Shown in pieces: positions 34,625-45,429 of a stretch of 64,000 nucleotides of DNA (position 1 is the stretch's first letter; the number at the start of each line of letters is the position of its first letter). This DNA is from Clytia hemisphaerica. Taxonomy: Eukaryota; Cnidaria; Hydrozoa; Leptothecata; Clytiidae. A program made the translations under genes and the position numbers. Where the stretch lies: the NCBI GenBank assembly GCA_902728285.1, contig CACVBU010000362.1:1162361-1226360 (forward strand), written 5' to 3'. The notes beneath the pieces are model-generated. The model did not search any database. It was not told the DNA's origin and saw only the letters and a list, made by a program, of their open reading frames with translations.

Positions 34625-36390
34625 TAGCTTTTAGTGTTTATAGTTTTTATAGTTCTTACTTGAAAAAAATTTACACTTATGGAATAGTTACAAGTTTAGT
34701 AAGTTACACTTATATGCTGCCATGTCTATTGATTTTTCTATTAATCCGGCTTTTAGACACAGCGTCACAGGAGGAAAAATCAAATTCGGGGTCCCTGATT
34801 ACAAAATTCGAAGCATGCACTAAAAAATAACTCGTACATAGATGTAATGTACGCCAACACTATAGTGGTTTACCCCTCGCTTGAAAACTTGAATCTTGAT
34901 TGAATCCCTCGTTTGTTATTCTACGTTTTCCGAAGAAAGATATAAGATTCACTTCTGACCTTTGGCTTAAATTCATGGTCCCGGTAGCTACTTATAAAGA
35001 AGTTGTTGCTCATTATGCTTAGAAAGTTGTCGCATATTTTTCAGCATGTTCAAATTATGCTTAGCCATGTGATTACAATTTTTTTCCTCCAAAGCTTCAT
35101 TAATTTTGACTAATTTTTACTTAACGTGTTTTTTATAGGAAAATCTAGACAGAATCTTTGAGAAAATTCCAAAAAGCCAGTGTTTTTAGGGACATTATAG
35201 CGACCGCAAAAGTTTTTTATTCGAAAGTCCGGATCTTTTGATGCCAATAGGGGTGAGGGACAGTAAAAACATGCTGAAAACATTCCATACGATAGAATAT
35301 AAGTTGAGAAAAGTCCAGAAAACCAAGGGCAAGGGTACGGGATGTGAAAGCGGTAAGAGTACCTTTTTCAGGCCCCAAAAATCTCTCTAAGGGTTACAAA
35401 AATCCCATCCATTCTCTGAAAGGGTCCCAAAATCAGCATAATCAAAATACACGCCTTTTCTTTATAAGAACATGAAATTTGGCCAGAAAACTAAAAAACA
35501 AATTGAGAACAAGCCGAGCCTCAGAATTTTCAGAGCAGATTTTAGAACAATCTATTTTTGTCCCTTTGTTACTGAAGAAATGCATTATTCCAAAATTTTT
35601 TCAAGTTTTGCCAATATGAATCGATCTTTTTAATTTTTCTTTCTTAAGGATGGAAGTTTTGATTCACGAATGATCAAGGTTACAAAGTAGCCAGAAATTT
35701 TAGAATTTAAGAATAGTTTAAGAACATTTGAGCCTGAAAATCGAAAATTTAAGAACAACCCTCAGCCAAAATTTACTGGTTCTTATAAAAATAAGCGTGT
35801 ACATGTTTTTTTATAAGCATACTTTTTTTTGGAAATAGGCTCGGTTAAGCTTGGGCAAAATTTGAAGCCAGGTTCAAATTATGCTTATATTATGCTTATC
35901 TTAAAATTCTGCTGATTAACAATTGAATTCCACCGAGTAAGCTGGTCGAAGAGAAAAGCCACGAATTCCTTCCCTTTTCCAATAACATCAAAGTACATCA
36001 AATCATCCCATTGAAATTGATAAAATATCCTTAAAAATGTTGAATGTAAAACAAAAAGATCCAGTCAGACAAACAATATGGAGGTTCGTGAATATGCTTG
36101 TGTTATGCTTAATTTTTGGCAAAATATAGGTCTCGTTGAAACATGTTGACAATATTTTTTGCAGATGAATTTTTTCACCGACGAATTTTCTACCGATAAG
36201 GTATTTATTCAGGCACCGAAGAGTACGGGAATGTGTATTCAGTTGTATTTCTGTTTAAGGAGGGAGATAATAGTCAAGGGGTCTTTTGAAAATAAAAACA
36301 AAAGAATACAGTTGCTACAACTTGCTATGTTGGCTTGTATAATAAAACAAAACAAAAGTTAGTTCAAAAGTCAATTGGTTGGTTGCTTAA
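34625..36390. repeat. Spacer with MITEs between module D genes
   Basis: 35452-35802 is a TATAAGAAC MITE (ends ATACACGCCTTTTCTTTATA and TTCTTATAAAAATAAGCGTG). Directly after it, at 35808, a TATAAGCATA variant begins. An earlier piece with CATTATGCTTAG words lies at 34985-35150. No gene is supported; the ORF at 36159-36362 is unconvincing. Confidence 0.5.
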
Positions 36391-36392
36391 TC

Positions 36393-36937
36393 CTAATCTT
36401 CAATTAATACAGCGTCTTCCCCTTCACTCTCCTCCTCACCAGAGTCATCGTCACTAGTTGAACCGTCGTCTTCCATAATTTTTATTTGTTGAATCAGCTC
36501 ACTGAAACCACGAATTTCCTCTGACTTTTTGTAACCACCTGTTGCTCGACATAAGAGGCATGTTTTCGAGAGGGTCCTTCCACCTCTGTAGTATCTGTGA
36601 ACGCATTTTGAGCACCCAAGGGGCCACCACAGCCAACGCAAGCACTCGCTGGTGCTCGCATTGGAAAACGGTGACAAATACTGCATTTGAATGCCTCTTC
36701 CAAGGCGCTTAAAAAAGCAACGGGAAATTTATGTTCAAAGGAGTCTTTGAACTTCCATAACCTGGGTTCTCATCTCTTTTACTTCCTTTGTTAGTTCTTC
36801 AAGTGGCGATTTTTGCTTTCCTTTATGCTCGGCGGATAGCTCACTTCTCGTCTCTGATGTTGAGCTTGAGGATCTTTGGAGTTCTTCCTCGTCAACTGCA
36901 AAGACTTTTCTGGCTCCGCATTTCCAATATGAGATCC
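36393..36937 (-). pseudogene. Module D RING gene, terminal exon, two frameshifts
   Basis: The minus strand, after a TTATCAG acceptor at 36938, reads GISYWKCGARKVFAVDEEEL, a Ser-rich segment and a Lys/Glu helix. It then shifts frame near 36750 to FKDSFEHKFPVAFLSALEEA and FKCSICHRFPMRAPASACVG, and shifts again near 36610 to GCSKCVHRYYRGG and KTCLLCRATGG. It ends GFSELIQQIKIMEDDG and an acidic tail. The order and the RING Cys pairs match gene C (284-327 there). Upstream exons were not found. The two frameshifts mark it as dead. Confidence 0.7.
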
Positions 36938-36959
36938 CTGATAAGTAAATAGATTTCAT

Positions 36960-39600
36960 TAAGTAACAACAGTCCTAAATATTTCAAAAGTGGATAAAAA
37001 GCCGTAAATGAAATGTCAAAAATCGAATTATTCCAGGAGTCCGACTAGTCATTTTAGGTGCGGCACTTATTTAAAAATCCAATCTTTCAGATTACCATTG
37101 AGGTAATAAAGATATAGATGGAGAGAAAACGTCTTGGTAATGACCTAAATGATCGTTAAAACCTTTTATAAATCTATTCAAAGCGGCTTTCCTTTGATGT
37201 ACCATCATTGGAAGCAAAAAAATCCGAAATGTAAATTTATAAGAACAGAAGTGAGAATGTTATCCTGATTGAAATAAACTTATTATGCAAAAAGTTCTTG
37301 TTCAAACGCGATACTAAAGTAATTTTCTCAAAGTCAGGTTACAAAAGTTCTATGATTTCATATCGATGTATTTTTGGGCGAACACAGTGCTAATTTTGGA
37401 GAGTTTCAGCACATTTTCCTTGAAAATTTCTTCATTATAAATCTTTACGTCTAAAAAGGGAGGGGGTTTTCAAATCCTGATGGATGATTAATTAAAAGGT
37501 TTACCTAATCGTAATATAGAATTCTTTTTGAAATTTATCGATGATTTTATGAGAGGGGACCCTTAGAATTATAGGATTTTGTGCTTGTTACGGCAACCTT
37601 TTTCTTATTTTGATCAACAAAGTTATCATCTCACAATAGAGTTGTTAAAAATCCAACATCTTTTTATTCATTTTTTTATGAACTTAAATATTCCCACGAA
37701 TATACCCAAAATTAATCATCTTATTCCCAAAGCAACCAAACAGCTGTTTGCTTCCGATGATAAATCAGAATAGAACAAAAGGCATTGACTCTCCATCTAT
37801 CTTTATTACCTCCACGAGATTACAAAAGTTTTTGTTGCCTATTCTATTGATTGATTCGGACGCTTGATATCTTTAAAAAGGACTTTTCAATTCTTTGCCA
37901 CGACATGACGTCACAATTGGGGGAAAACAGAACACTTACTAAAGATAATTATGTGTAATCATTAAAAAGAATCTTTTAGTGAGTTAAACCATAGTGTTTG
38001 TTTTCTCCTCGCAATAATTAAATCCTATTAGTTGAAAAGCATATCACATGACTTTCCGTGGCAAAGAATAGTTACTTCGAGTTACTTGGTAGTAGGGATA
38101 AACGATCGAGGGACGTTCCGGTCCCCTCGCCAGTCCCAGACCCTATTTAACCTTTTCTAAGGGTTGTTTTTATGTACGGTGGTACTATACATAACTGGCT
38201 ACGTTATCCGCGCAAAAACAAATTCTTGCTTAGAAACAGGGATTTTTCTAAGCACTTTTAGCTGCTAACGTTTTTGTATAATTAGATTGAGTTTCAGACA
38301 TGGCCCAAAGTGCGAAGGCCGCGAACATTTTTGAATATATACATATTATCAGTTAGTTCTAGTCCAAAATAGTTCTCTGTATGTTTTATTTTGGATTCAA
38401 TATATTTCATATTTCATAAAGACGATTTAATTTTGTTTTCAAAAATAGAGTTTTTTGGGATATGATAACTTTCTATTTTGAAAACAAAAATGAAAGAAGG
38501 AATAGCAACGAATCTGCTTTTTAAGAAAAAATCTTCGAAACTTTTTGCCTGTAAACAACTAAAAATGTTTTTTTTTACTTTGGATTGAGTTTCAATAAAT
38601 CAATCTTGGATTGAGTATTTTTGCCGGTATACGAACATAAAAAAGTAAAACAGTGTATAGAAAAATTATGATTATGAAAGATTTTCGAAGTAGAATCGTA
38701 TAAAATAAAAATTCTTTGGTCAACTTTAAAATCCCTTCGGTCAAAAGTTTATAAATCAAAATTAATTCTTTTTTGCAATGGTTCAGTTTATAAGCCCTTT
38801 TTCCTAGCTTTTTACCCTTTTGAGTTAAAAAGTTTAGCAAACCCATCAACCAGTCCAACCTGCTTTATTTTTGCTTTTCTTACCTAATACTTTTGCTTGT
38901 TTTCACTATCATTAGAAGCACGCACATAAATGTTAATCAAAATATTGATCTTTTTACAGCTTAGTCTGCCATTATGGATAAATTTGTTGCTGCGGTTTAA
39001 GGTTTTCAAAATGGTAGCCGCTCAGATGTAAACAAACCACTTAAAGAAATAATCAGATGGTCTGAGATTTTAAGTGTACCTGTTCATGGGCATGGGAAAA
39101 CGTGATTTGCCAAGTAGTTTTGTCAACTGATGCGTATAAGTCAGTATAATCCACTTTAAAAATTCAAAATTCCAGCTCTTTCCACAACGAAAGGTCCGTG
39201 AGAGGTCCCACTGTTTTTATTTTTAAGTCCCTGCGAAGTCCGCCTGACTTCTCGAAGAAGAAAATATATTTCAGGGGGTCATATAGAATTTTCCCAAAGA
39301 TGATCAGCAATCTAAATCTGATATCCTTTACACAAAACGTTAATAGTTTTGATCAACTTTTACTTCATAAAGAAAATTAAAATCAAAAAAAAGAAAAAAG
39401 TATCACAAATCTCAAACAAATGTTATAAAGGCTTGGTTAGACTTTCCATACTGAACCCCCGGAAAGAAATCGACTTTTCTGAACCGTTAAAATGGCAATA
39501 ATACTAGAAAATGGTTCCTTACGGTCCGCATAAACAAAAAAAACGAAAGTGAAAAGGCCTGGGCTCAACAATTTGTGCTGCGCGGGAGATGAGGAAGTAA
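36960..39600. other. No supported gene
   Basis: AT-rich DNA, where 5' exons of RING D would be expected but are not recognised. Short ORFs at 37579-37773 and 38592-38858 have no domains. The stretch 39540-39720 upstream of the THAP start, with GC-richer sequence, may act as its promoter. Confidence 0.3.
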
Positions 39601-39720
39601 ACAAACAACAAAAGTGAAAGTGTTTTTTTTTGCGAGGGAACTTCGGAACATGTCAATCAAAATCCTTGTGTCAATCAAACTTTTATATTACGGTCATCCG
39701 TCATCAACATTTAACTAAAT

Positions 39721-42085
39721 ATGTTCAATTCAAAAGAGAATCTGGATTATAAAAGATGTATAATATGTAGGATAAGAAAACATAACAACTTTTTGGATAT
39801 CTCTTTTCATGCAATTCCAGCAGGGAGAAAAACAGAATGGCTTACATGTTTGGGGTTGAAACCGTATACAATTTTGACAACAAAATCTAGGGTGTGTAGT
39901 AGGCATTTCGAAAGAAAGGAGTTTAAGAATCCGGAGAGCAAGCTCAAGAGATTGAAAGACGATGCAAAGCCACACAACAAATACCCGGATCAACTAGTAA
40001 GTAATCAATTTGCGGGTTCATATGCATAGCACCCGGAATGGTCATTAATACCCAGAACAGTTCATATCAAGGTAAAACACCTTTTGGACTTAATTATTTT
40101 TTGAAAAACTGACTCGATTTTAACATTGATTTTTCAAAGTATTTAATCACATTGTTCTTGGACTATGACAGACATTTGGCGATTGTTGTTTTTCTTATAA
40201 GCGTCATCTTTATAAGAAACAAGTCAATATCTTTTTATCAAAGTGATATTGGCTTTCGGCGATTGGTTCTATCAAAGCAACTAGGGGACAGTGCTAAATG
40301 ACTTATAAGCATCAGCTTTATAAGAACACAATTCATAATTCTCGAAACAATAGATATTAGCTTTCGGCGATTGGTTCTTTTAAAGCAAACATATGATTGT
40401 ACCTAAAATAGAAACATTTATTTTTCTTATAAGCATCAACTTGATAAGAACACAATTCATAACAAACCAATGATTATTAGCTTTCGGTGATCGGTCTTTC
40501 AAAGCAAACATAGGATTGTGCCTAAAAAAGAAACATTTATTTTTCTTATAAGCATTAACTTTATAAAAACACGATTCATAACTCTTAAACCAATGATTAT
40601 TCGCTTTCGGTGATCGGTTCTTTCAAAGCAAACATAGGATTGTGCCCAAAAGAGAAAATTTATTTTTCTCATAAGCAACATTTTATAAGAACACAATTCA
40701 TAACTTTTAAACAATATTTGTTAGCTATTGTTTGATAAACTAATGTTAGATTTAGGAAATTCCCTATTTCTTTCGATAGAGCCGTTGCAGAATGCTGATT
40801 CCACTTAGAAAAAAAATAATTTCTCTCCTTTTAGAAGAAGTTGAATATTTTGCCTTGGTTTAATTTATAGGGGGGAAATAAAAAAGGCATGTAATTTTTT
40901 TAAATATCTTTACCAATCAGTGTCAAAATATTCCTGAAATATATAACATTCTTCAGAATTTAAGTTCGAGTAAGATCCCACCCTATTTCATTGGATAATT
41001 CAATCAAATATAATGACTTTGCTCGTAGAACCATGAAAAGGAAAAGGAAGTTTTTTTTATCATAAATTAGTCCATGTATTGGTAAAGACAACCAATATAA
41101 TTTTACTTTATCTCACTGTAATGTAAAGAAATGCAATCCATATCTACAAAATCAATAAAGCTTACATAGATGCGAGATCTCGAGTCGAGGTTTTATCGAA
41201 GATCTCATTAGGTTGTACCGATAAGATAAATAGAAAATCCGAATCTTTTGCTTACCTTGCTAGATGGGTTTGTATCTTTTAAAAGAATTTGGATACTCTT
41301 TTTTTTTAAGTTTCAGCCTAAAGATATTCTTAACATGTTCTCCCTTGTTAACTTTGTAATAACTACCGTATTTTTTCAAATAAACGCCCTGGGCGTCTTT
41401 TTAATTTTAAGACTTTCAGGAGGGGTGTTTATTCGAGGGTATATACCATTCTACCAAGAGTTATTTGATTCTCATAAAGTAGTTGCTTATAGGAAGAATT
41501 ACTATGCTCATAATATTATACGCCTTTCCTTGTTTACTTTGTAAGAACTAGATACTGAAAGGTATATGACCATCGATGAAAAGCTATCGATTTTATTCTT
41601 ATAAAATAGGTGCTTATGAGAAAATTAAATATGCTCATGCGCCGTTCCTTGTTTACTTTGTAAGAGCTAATTACCGAAGGGTATATCACCGTCTATCAAG
41701 AGTTATTGATTTGATTCTTATAAAGTATATGCTTATGAGAAAAATGATAATGCTCATATTATGCGCCATCCCTTGTTTACTTTGTAAGAACTAATTACCG
41801 AAGGGTAAATGACCGTCTATCAAGAGTTATTGCTTATAAGAAAAATAAATATACACATATTATGCGCCATCCCTTATTTACTTTGTAAAAACTAACAAAC
41901 GAATGGTATATCACAGTCTATCAAGAGTTATTGATTTGATTCTTATAAAGTATATACTTATAGGAAAAATAATAAACCAGCTGCGCTGGAAGCTCCGGCT
42001 TAAGAGATTAAAAGATGTGAAAGATGAGTTTGTTGAGTTAGAACGTTGCCCACAAACTACTCATCAGAACAGATCAGAAAGCAAA
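39721..42085 (+). CDS. THAP-domain DNA-binding protein, two visible exons
   Basis: Exon 39721-39996 (92 codons) begins at ATG and contains a complete C2CH THAP zinc finger: CIICRIRKHNN, ISFHAIPAGRKTEWLTCLGL and SRVCSRHFERKEFKNPESK. It ends at a GTAAGT donor in phase 0. A second in-frame exon at 41981-42085, after an AACCAG acceptor, reads LRWKLRLKRLKDVKDEFVEL and RSESK, ending at a GTAATA donor. The 2-kb intron holds two minisatellites. Further exons are not found, and the CACTA-like element lies 0.8 kb downstream. THAP fingers are DNA-binding and common in both host genes and transposases; which this is cannot be told. Confidence 0.65.
40193..40730. repeat. Minisatellite, about 119-bp unit, five copies
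   Basis: Units start CTTATAAGCATCAACTTTAT (or variants) at about 40193, 40309, 40429, 40547 and 40668. Each holds AGCTTTCGGCGATTGGTTCT or AGCTTTCGGTGATCGGT and AAACATAGGATTGTG. It lies in the THAP intron. Confidence 0.8.
41343..41962. repeat. Minisatellite, about 100-125-bp unit, with inserted MITE
   Basis: Five copies of CCCTTGTTTACTTTGTAAGA ... GTCTATCAAGAGTTATTGAT ... GCTCATATTATGCGCC. The first copy is split at ACTACCG by a small palindromic insert (41372-41443) with CAAATAAACGCCCTGGGCG and GGGGTGTTTATTCG ends, related to the element at 55798-56117. Confidence 0.75.
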
Positions 42086-42489
42086 GTAATAATTCTATTG
42101 CAGAGCGAGTATGAGAAATAATCTTAACGAATATAAAAAAAACAGCTGAAAGTTTAGCTCTTCTAAGTGATTACACATGCACTTTCTTGCCTAAAGAACC
42201 AACCCCACCCCACCCCCCACTCATCCTCGACTAAAAAGTTCAAAATTGGAGCTAAACATTTAGGAGTTAATATCTTCAAGTTCTTATAAATTTATTTTTT
42301 TCTAAACTTGCCAATAGTGAAGCCATGATGTGCCGTTAATTTGATTGTCCGGATAAAATTTTGGGGAGAAAAATAGCCTATAATTAGAGGCCACGGCTTT
42401 TAGCTAAGCATTATTTTTTCTATTGGGATAATTCTTGGAGGAGAGTAGGATAAACCAAATAAAATGGTACAATAGTGTGTATGTAATAA

Positions 42490-42921
42490 ATAGTGGTATA
42501 TTTGGAAAAAACCTGTTTCGGGTTTGAAAAATCTTCAAAAGGACCGGTCGCCACAGCCAATGAAATTTACGACAAAGTCCAAAAAATATCATTTTCAGTT
42601 ATAACACTGTGAAAATTTCTCCGATCTTGTTCAAATTTACACAGGAATTGTGTTTTAGTATCCTTTACTGAATTCCCATAGTGATATGTTTGCAAAAAAT
42701 CTGTGTCGGGTTTGAAAAATCAAAAGTAACGTTCGCCAGCCGCGATAAAATTACGACAAAGTCAAAAACGTTCATTTTCAGCCATAACACTGTGAAAATT
42801 TCTCCAGTCTTGTTCAAATTTACACTGGAATTGTGTTTTAGTATCCTTTACTGAATTCTAATAGTGATATGTTTGTAAAAAATCTGTGTCGGGTTTGAAA
42901 AATCAAAAGGAACGGTCGCCA
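42490..42921. repeat. 187-bp tandem repeat, left part (target of the CACTA-like insertion)
   Basis: Units share GTGTCGGGTTTGAAAAATCA, AACGGTCGCCA and CATAACACTGTGAAAATTTC, with a period near 187 bp. The array is interrupted at 42922 and resumes at 56869, to about 57190. The pre-insertion site can be read from intact neighbours (GTTCGCCAGCCGCGAT at 42731). Confidence 0.85.
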
Positions 42922-43090
42922 CCCAGTGGGCACAGAATGTCCGGAGGACGTCCTGAGGACGTCTAAATCAGGTCCGTCCGTCCGCCTCTCGTCCCCGTCC
43001 ATAATAGACGTCTAAAGGACGTCTCTAGTGGACTCGGTCTTTTCAGGACGTCTTAAGGGCGACTTCTAGACGACTTGATATTTGGATGAT
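42922..43090. repeat. Left terminal and subterminal GACGTC repeats
   Basis: GACGTCC/GGACGTC words recur about every 15-30 bp after the terminal CCCAGTGGGCAC. A larger matching block at 56575-56868 forms the right end. Such subterminal arrays are transposase binding sites in CACTA elements; this role is inferred here. Confidence 0.75.
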
Positions 43091-43322
43091 TGTGTGGCGC
43101 GAAATCCTTCCAAGTTACAAATAAAAGAAACACGGGGGTTCTAATAATGCTTTAACAATTGTTGTAATAATGCTAGCAGGCAAACATTCGAAATTAGGAT
43201 AAAAATACATTTAAAAAATAACAATTACTTTTCATAGTTAAATTTTTTTTTTGTTTTATTTATTATTTTTATTGCAAAACCTTAAAATGTTTGTTATTTT
43301 TACCCCCGGTTATGCTTTTCCA

Positions 43323-43727
43323 ATGTCAAAAAAAGTGCGCGCAAAGGAAATAAAGACAGACGGCAAAAGTCGAAGCTCGAAGAACAAACAACATTTTCAT
43401 AGAGCATATCAGTTGGATCTTGTCAATCATTTTAGTGCGTATCTGTTGGATCTTGTCAATCAAGCAAATTCTTTTAATAACACAGGTGAGTTTTGATTTC
43501 TTTTTTTGTTTCTCAAAGGATAACTTCTGTCTTCAGATAATGTATGTTTTGAAGTTGAAAAGGAACAGTGGAATCCAGTTGAAAAAGAGAGTGGGCAAGT
43601 GAGGCAGGCAAATCTATGTTTGCAATGTTTTGTTTGTGGTTGTTGCTTTTGGATGAGGAGCAATGCTTTAAAGTTTCTTACTATCAACTATTTATTAGCT
43701 ATGTTTATACAGTATCACCCCCTATAG
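43323..43727 (+). CDS. Possible two-exon small gene within the CACTA-like element
   Basis: ATG 43323 opens SKKVRAKEIKTDGKSRSSKN, then RAYQLDLVNHFSAYLLDLVN, to a GTGAGT donor after 43485 (phase 1). An acceptor at 43536 continues in frame (DNVCFEVEKEQWNPVEKES, then the Cys-rich LCLQCFVCGCCFW) to TAG at 43727. The total is about 117 aa, basic at the start. I recognise no family. It lies just inside the left terminal repeat and points the same way as the other two genes. It could instead be a 5' exon set of a longer transcript. Confidence 0.4.
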
Positions 43728-44117
43728 ATCTTGGGGAGAGTACGGAGCTCCCTGCCCTGTCCTGTGGGATGATGATGATTAATTATACAATTTATGATGT
43801 GGTGGATTGAAAATTGCATTTTAATTGCAATCTATCTTGGATAGAAACTCTCAATGTATTTTCATGTCAGCTGTCCTTCCTTTTATATCCAGTATGCAAA
43901 TAATCCTCTCATCCATAACTATGATGAGTTTTAATAATAACAGAATTCACAATTTAAAAAACCTTTTTTGCATGACAAACAATGATACTGAACTTATATC
44001 GATCGACCCAAGATAGATAGGACAGGGCTCAAGGCAAGAGGGCTGTGTCATATTTAAGGCTTTCTTACTGCAATAATCATTAGCAAGGCCCAAATATTTT
44101 GGTGGCGGCAGGTAGGC

Positions 44118-44542
44118 AAGTCTGGGAAATCCTCTCAATTGCACGCTTATGTTCCGAGGGCGTAAGCGCGCAATTGCATGGTTATAATTTGCGCTCGCTC
44201 CCGCCCCGGTTGAAATTGCTTAGGGATTTCAAGGGGTTCAGAATTCTCTAATTTGGGCGAAGGCATGGTTTAACGGGCAATCCATTTTTACGGAATCTTC
44301 TTCTACGATAAATTTTGAGTAAAACTGCCTTAGGCTTTTGAAATTCAACAGAGCTTTCGGAAGGAATTGCGTGTCAGAATAATAAAGGGTGCAATTACAC
44401 GCTTACCGCTTACCGCCCGTTTCAGAACAATTTCGATAAGCATGTAATTACACGCTTAAAAATTCTGTCATTTTGATAACCGTGCAATTGTGCGCTTACG
44501 GCCTCGGAACATAAGCGTGCAATTGAGAGGATTTCCCAGACT
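44118..44542. mobile_element. MITE with 65-bp TIRs and 6-bp TSD
   Basis: Starts AGTCTGGGAAATCCTCTCAA, ends TTGAGAGGATTTCCCAGACT. Inverted similarity runs about 65 bp (CACGCTTATGTTCCGAGG inside). GTAGGC flanks both ends (44112-44117 and 44543-44548). 425 bp, no ORF, inside the CACTA-like element. Confidence 0.8.
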
Positions 44543-45124
44543 GTAGGCGTTCAGGCAAAAAGATTCCAAGGTTTTTGAGAATCATGACAGGAACTCATTT
44601 TATTTTTTCCGAGGGCGGGTAAAGTGATGCAAAGAGAACAAATTTTAGATGGCCACCATCCAGAGCAATTTTGCTTTCTCCAGATTCTTTCTCGCTTCTC
44701 TGCACCTGAAAATCAGCAGAAAATATGATGCTGATGGGTGGCAAACAAATTTTTTGGATTTATATAATATGCAAAAATACAGAGACAAAAAAGCCATGGT
44801 TGGATTTAGTTAGAAAGCATGCAAAGCATAGTTTACTCAAAATTTTAAATCCAACAAAGCATCTCTCATAAAGAAATATTACCATTAACGGCTCTAATTT
44901 AACTTTTAGAACGATTGGTTGAAACATGCGATTGTTGATATCTGGACTGTAAAGACCTTTTCCAGATCACAATGTCATGTTTAATAATTAAAAATTCAAG
45001 CATCAAAACAATGACAAGAAAAAATTTATTACACACTTTTACTAAGGTCTATATGTGATAACACAAGCAATTTAAAAGATATAAAATTCTTGCCAGCGAA
45101 AAGCAATCAGTTGGCTATTTATAA

Positions 45125-45420
45125 TTCCAGTAGCCGGCAGATTACCTGCTGATATATAAGGTGGAAAAATTGCAGGCAAAGCAGTGCAATTGTATTTTTA
45201 TATTTTTATCGGTAGATTGTCGGCTAGTTTTTTCTTGTTGCCAGCAATTTGCAGGCAAAAGTGCCCCTTAGGTCAAAACCTTATCTAAAAATAGATTTTT
45301 CACAATTGTTGCCGGCAAACTGTCTACTGGCTTATTGCCGGCAGCAATTGATGAATTGCCAGACTGAACAAGAGTGTTGCTGGCAAAATGCCGATGGATT
45401 TGCCGGTATCAGCCGGAAAA
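45125..45420. repeat. Cluster of GCCGGCA-type words
   Basis: GCCGGCA, TGCCGGCAA and degenerate forms (GCAGGCAAA, TTGCTGGCAA) recur about ten times, both strands, in an AT-rich setting. Spacing is irregular. No gene. Confidence 0.4.
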
Positions 45421-45429
45421 AAATAAGTA

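Noticed and set aside
40193-40730. Regular repeats considered as a CRISPR array
   Set aside because: Repeat and spacer are not distinguishable; whole 119-bp units repeat, as in a minisatellite, and the setting is eukaryotic.
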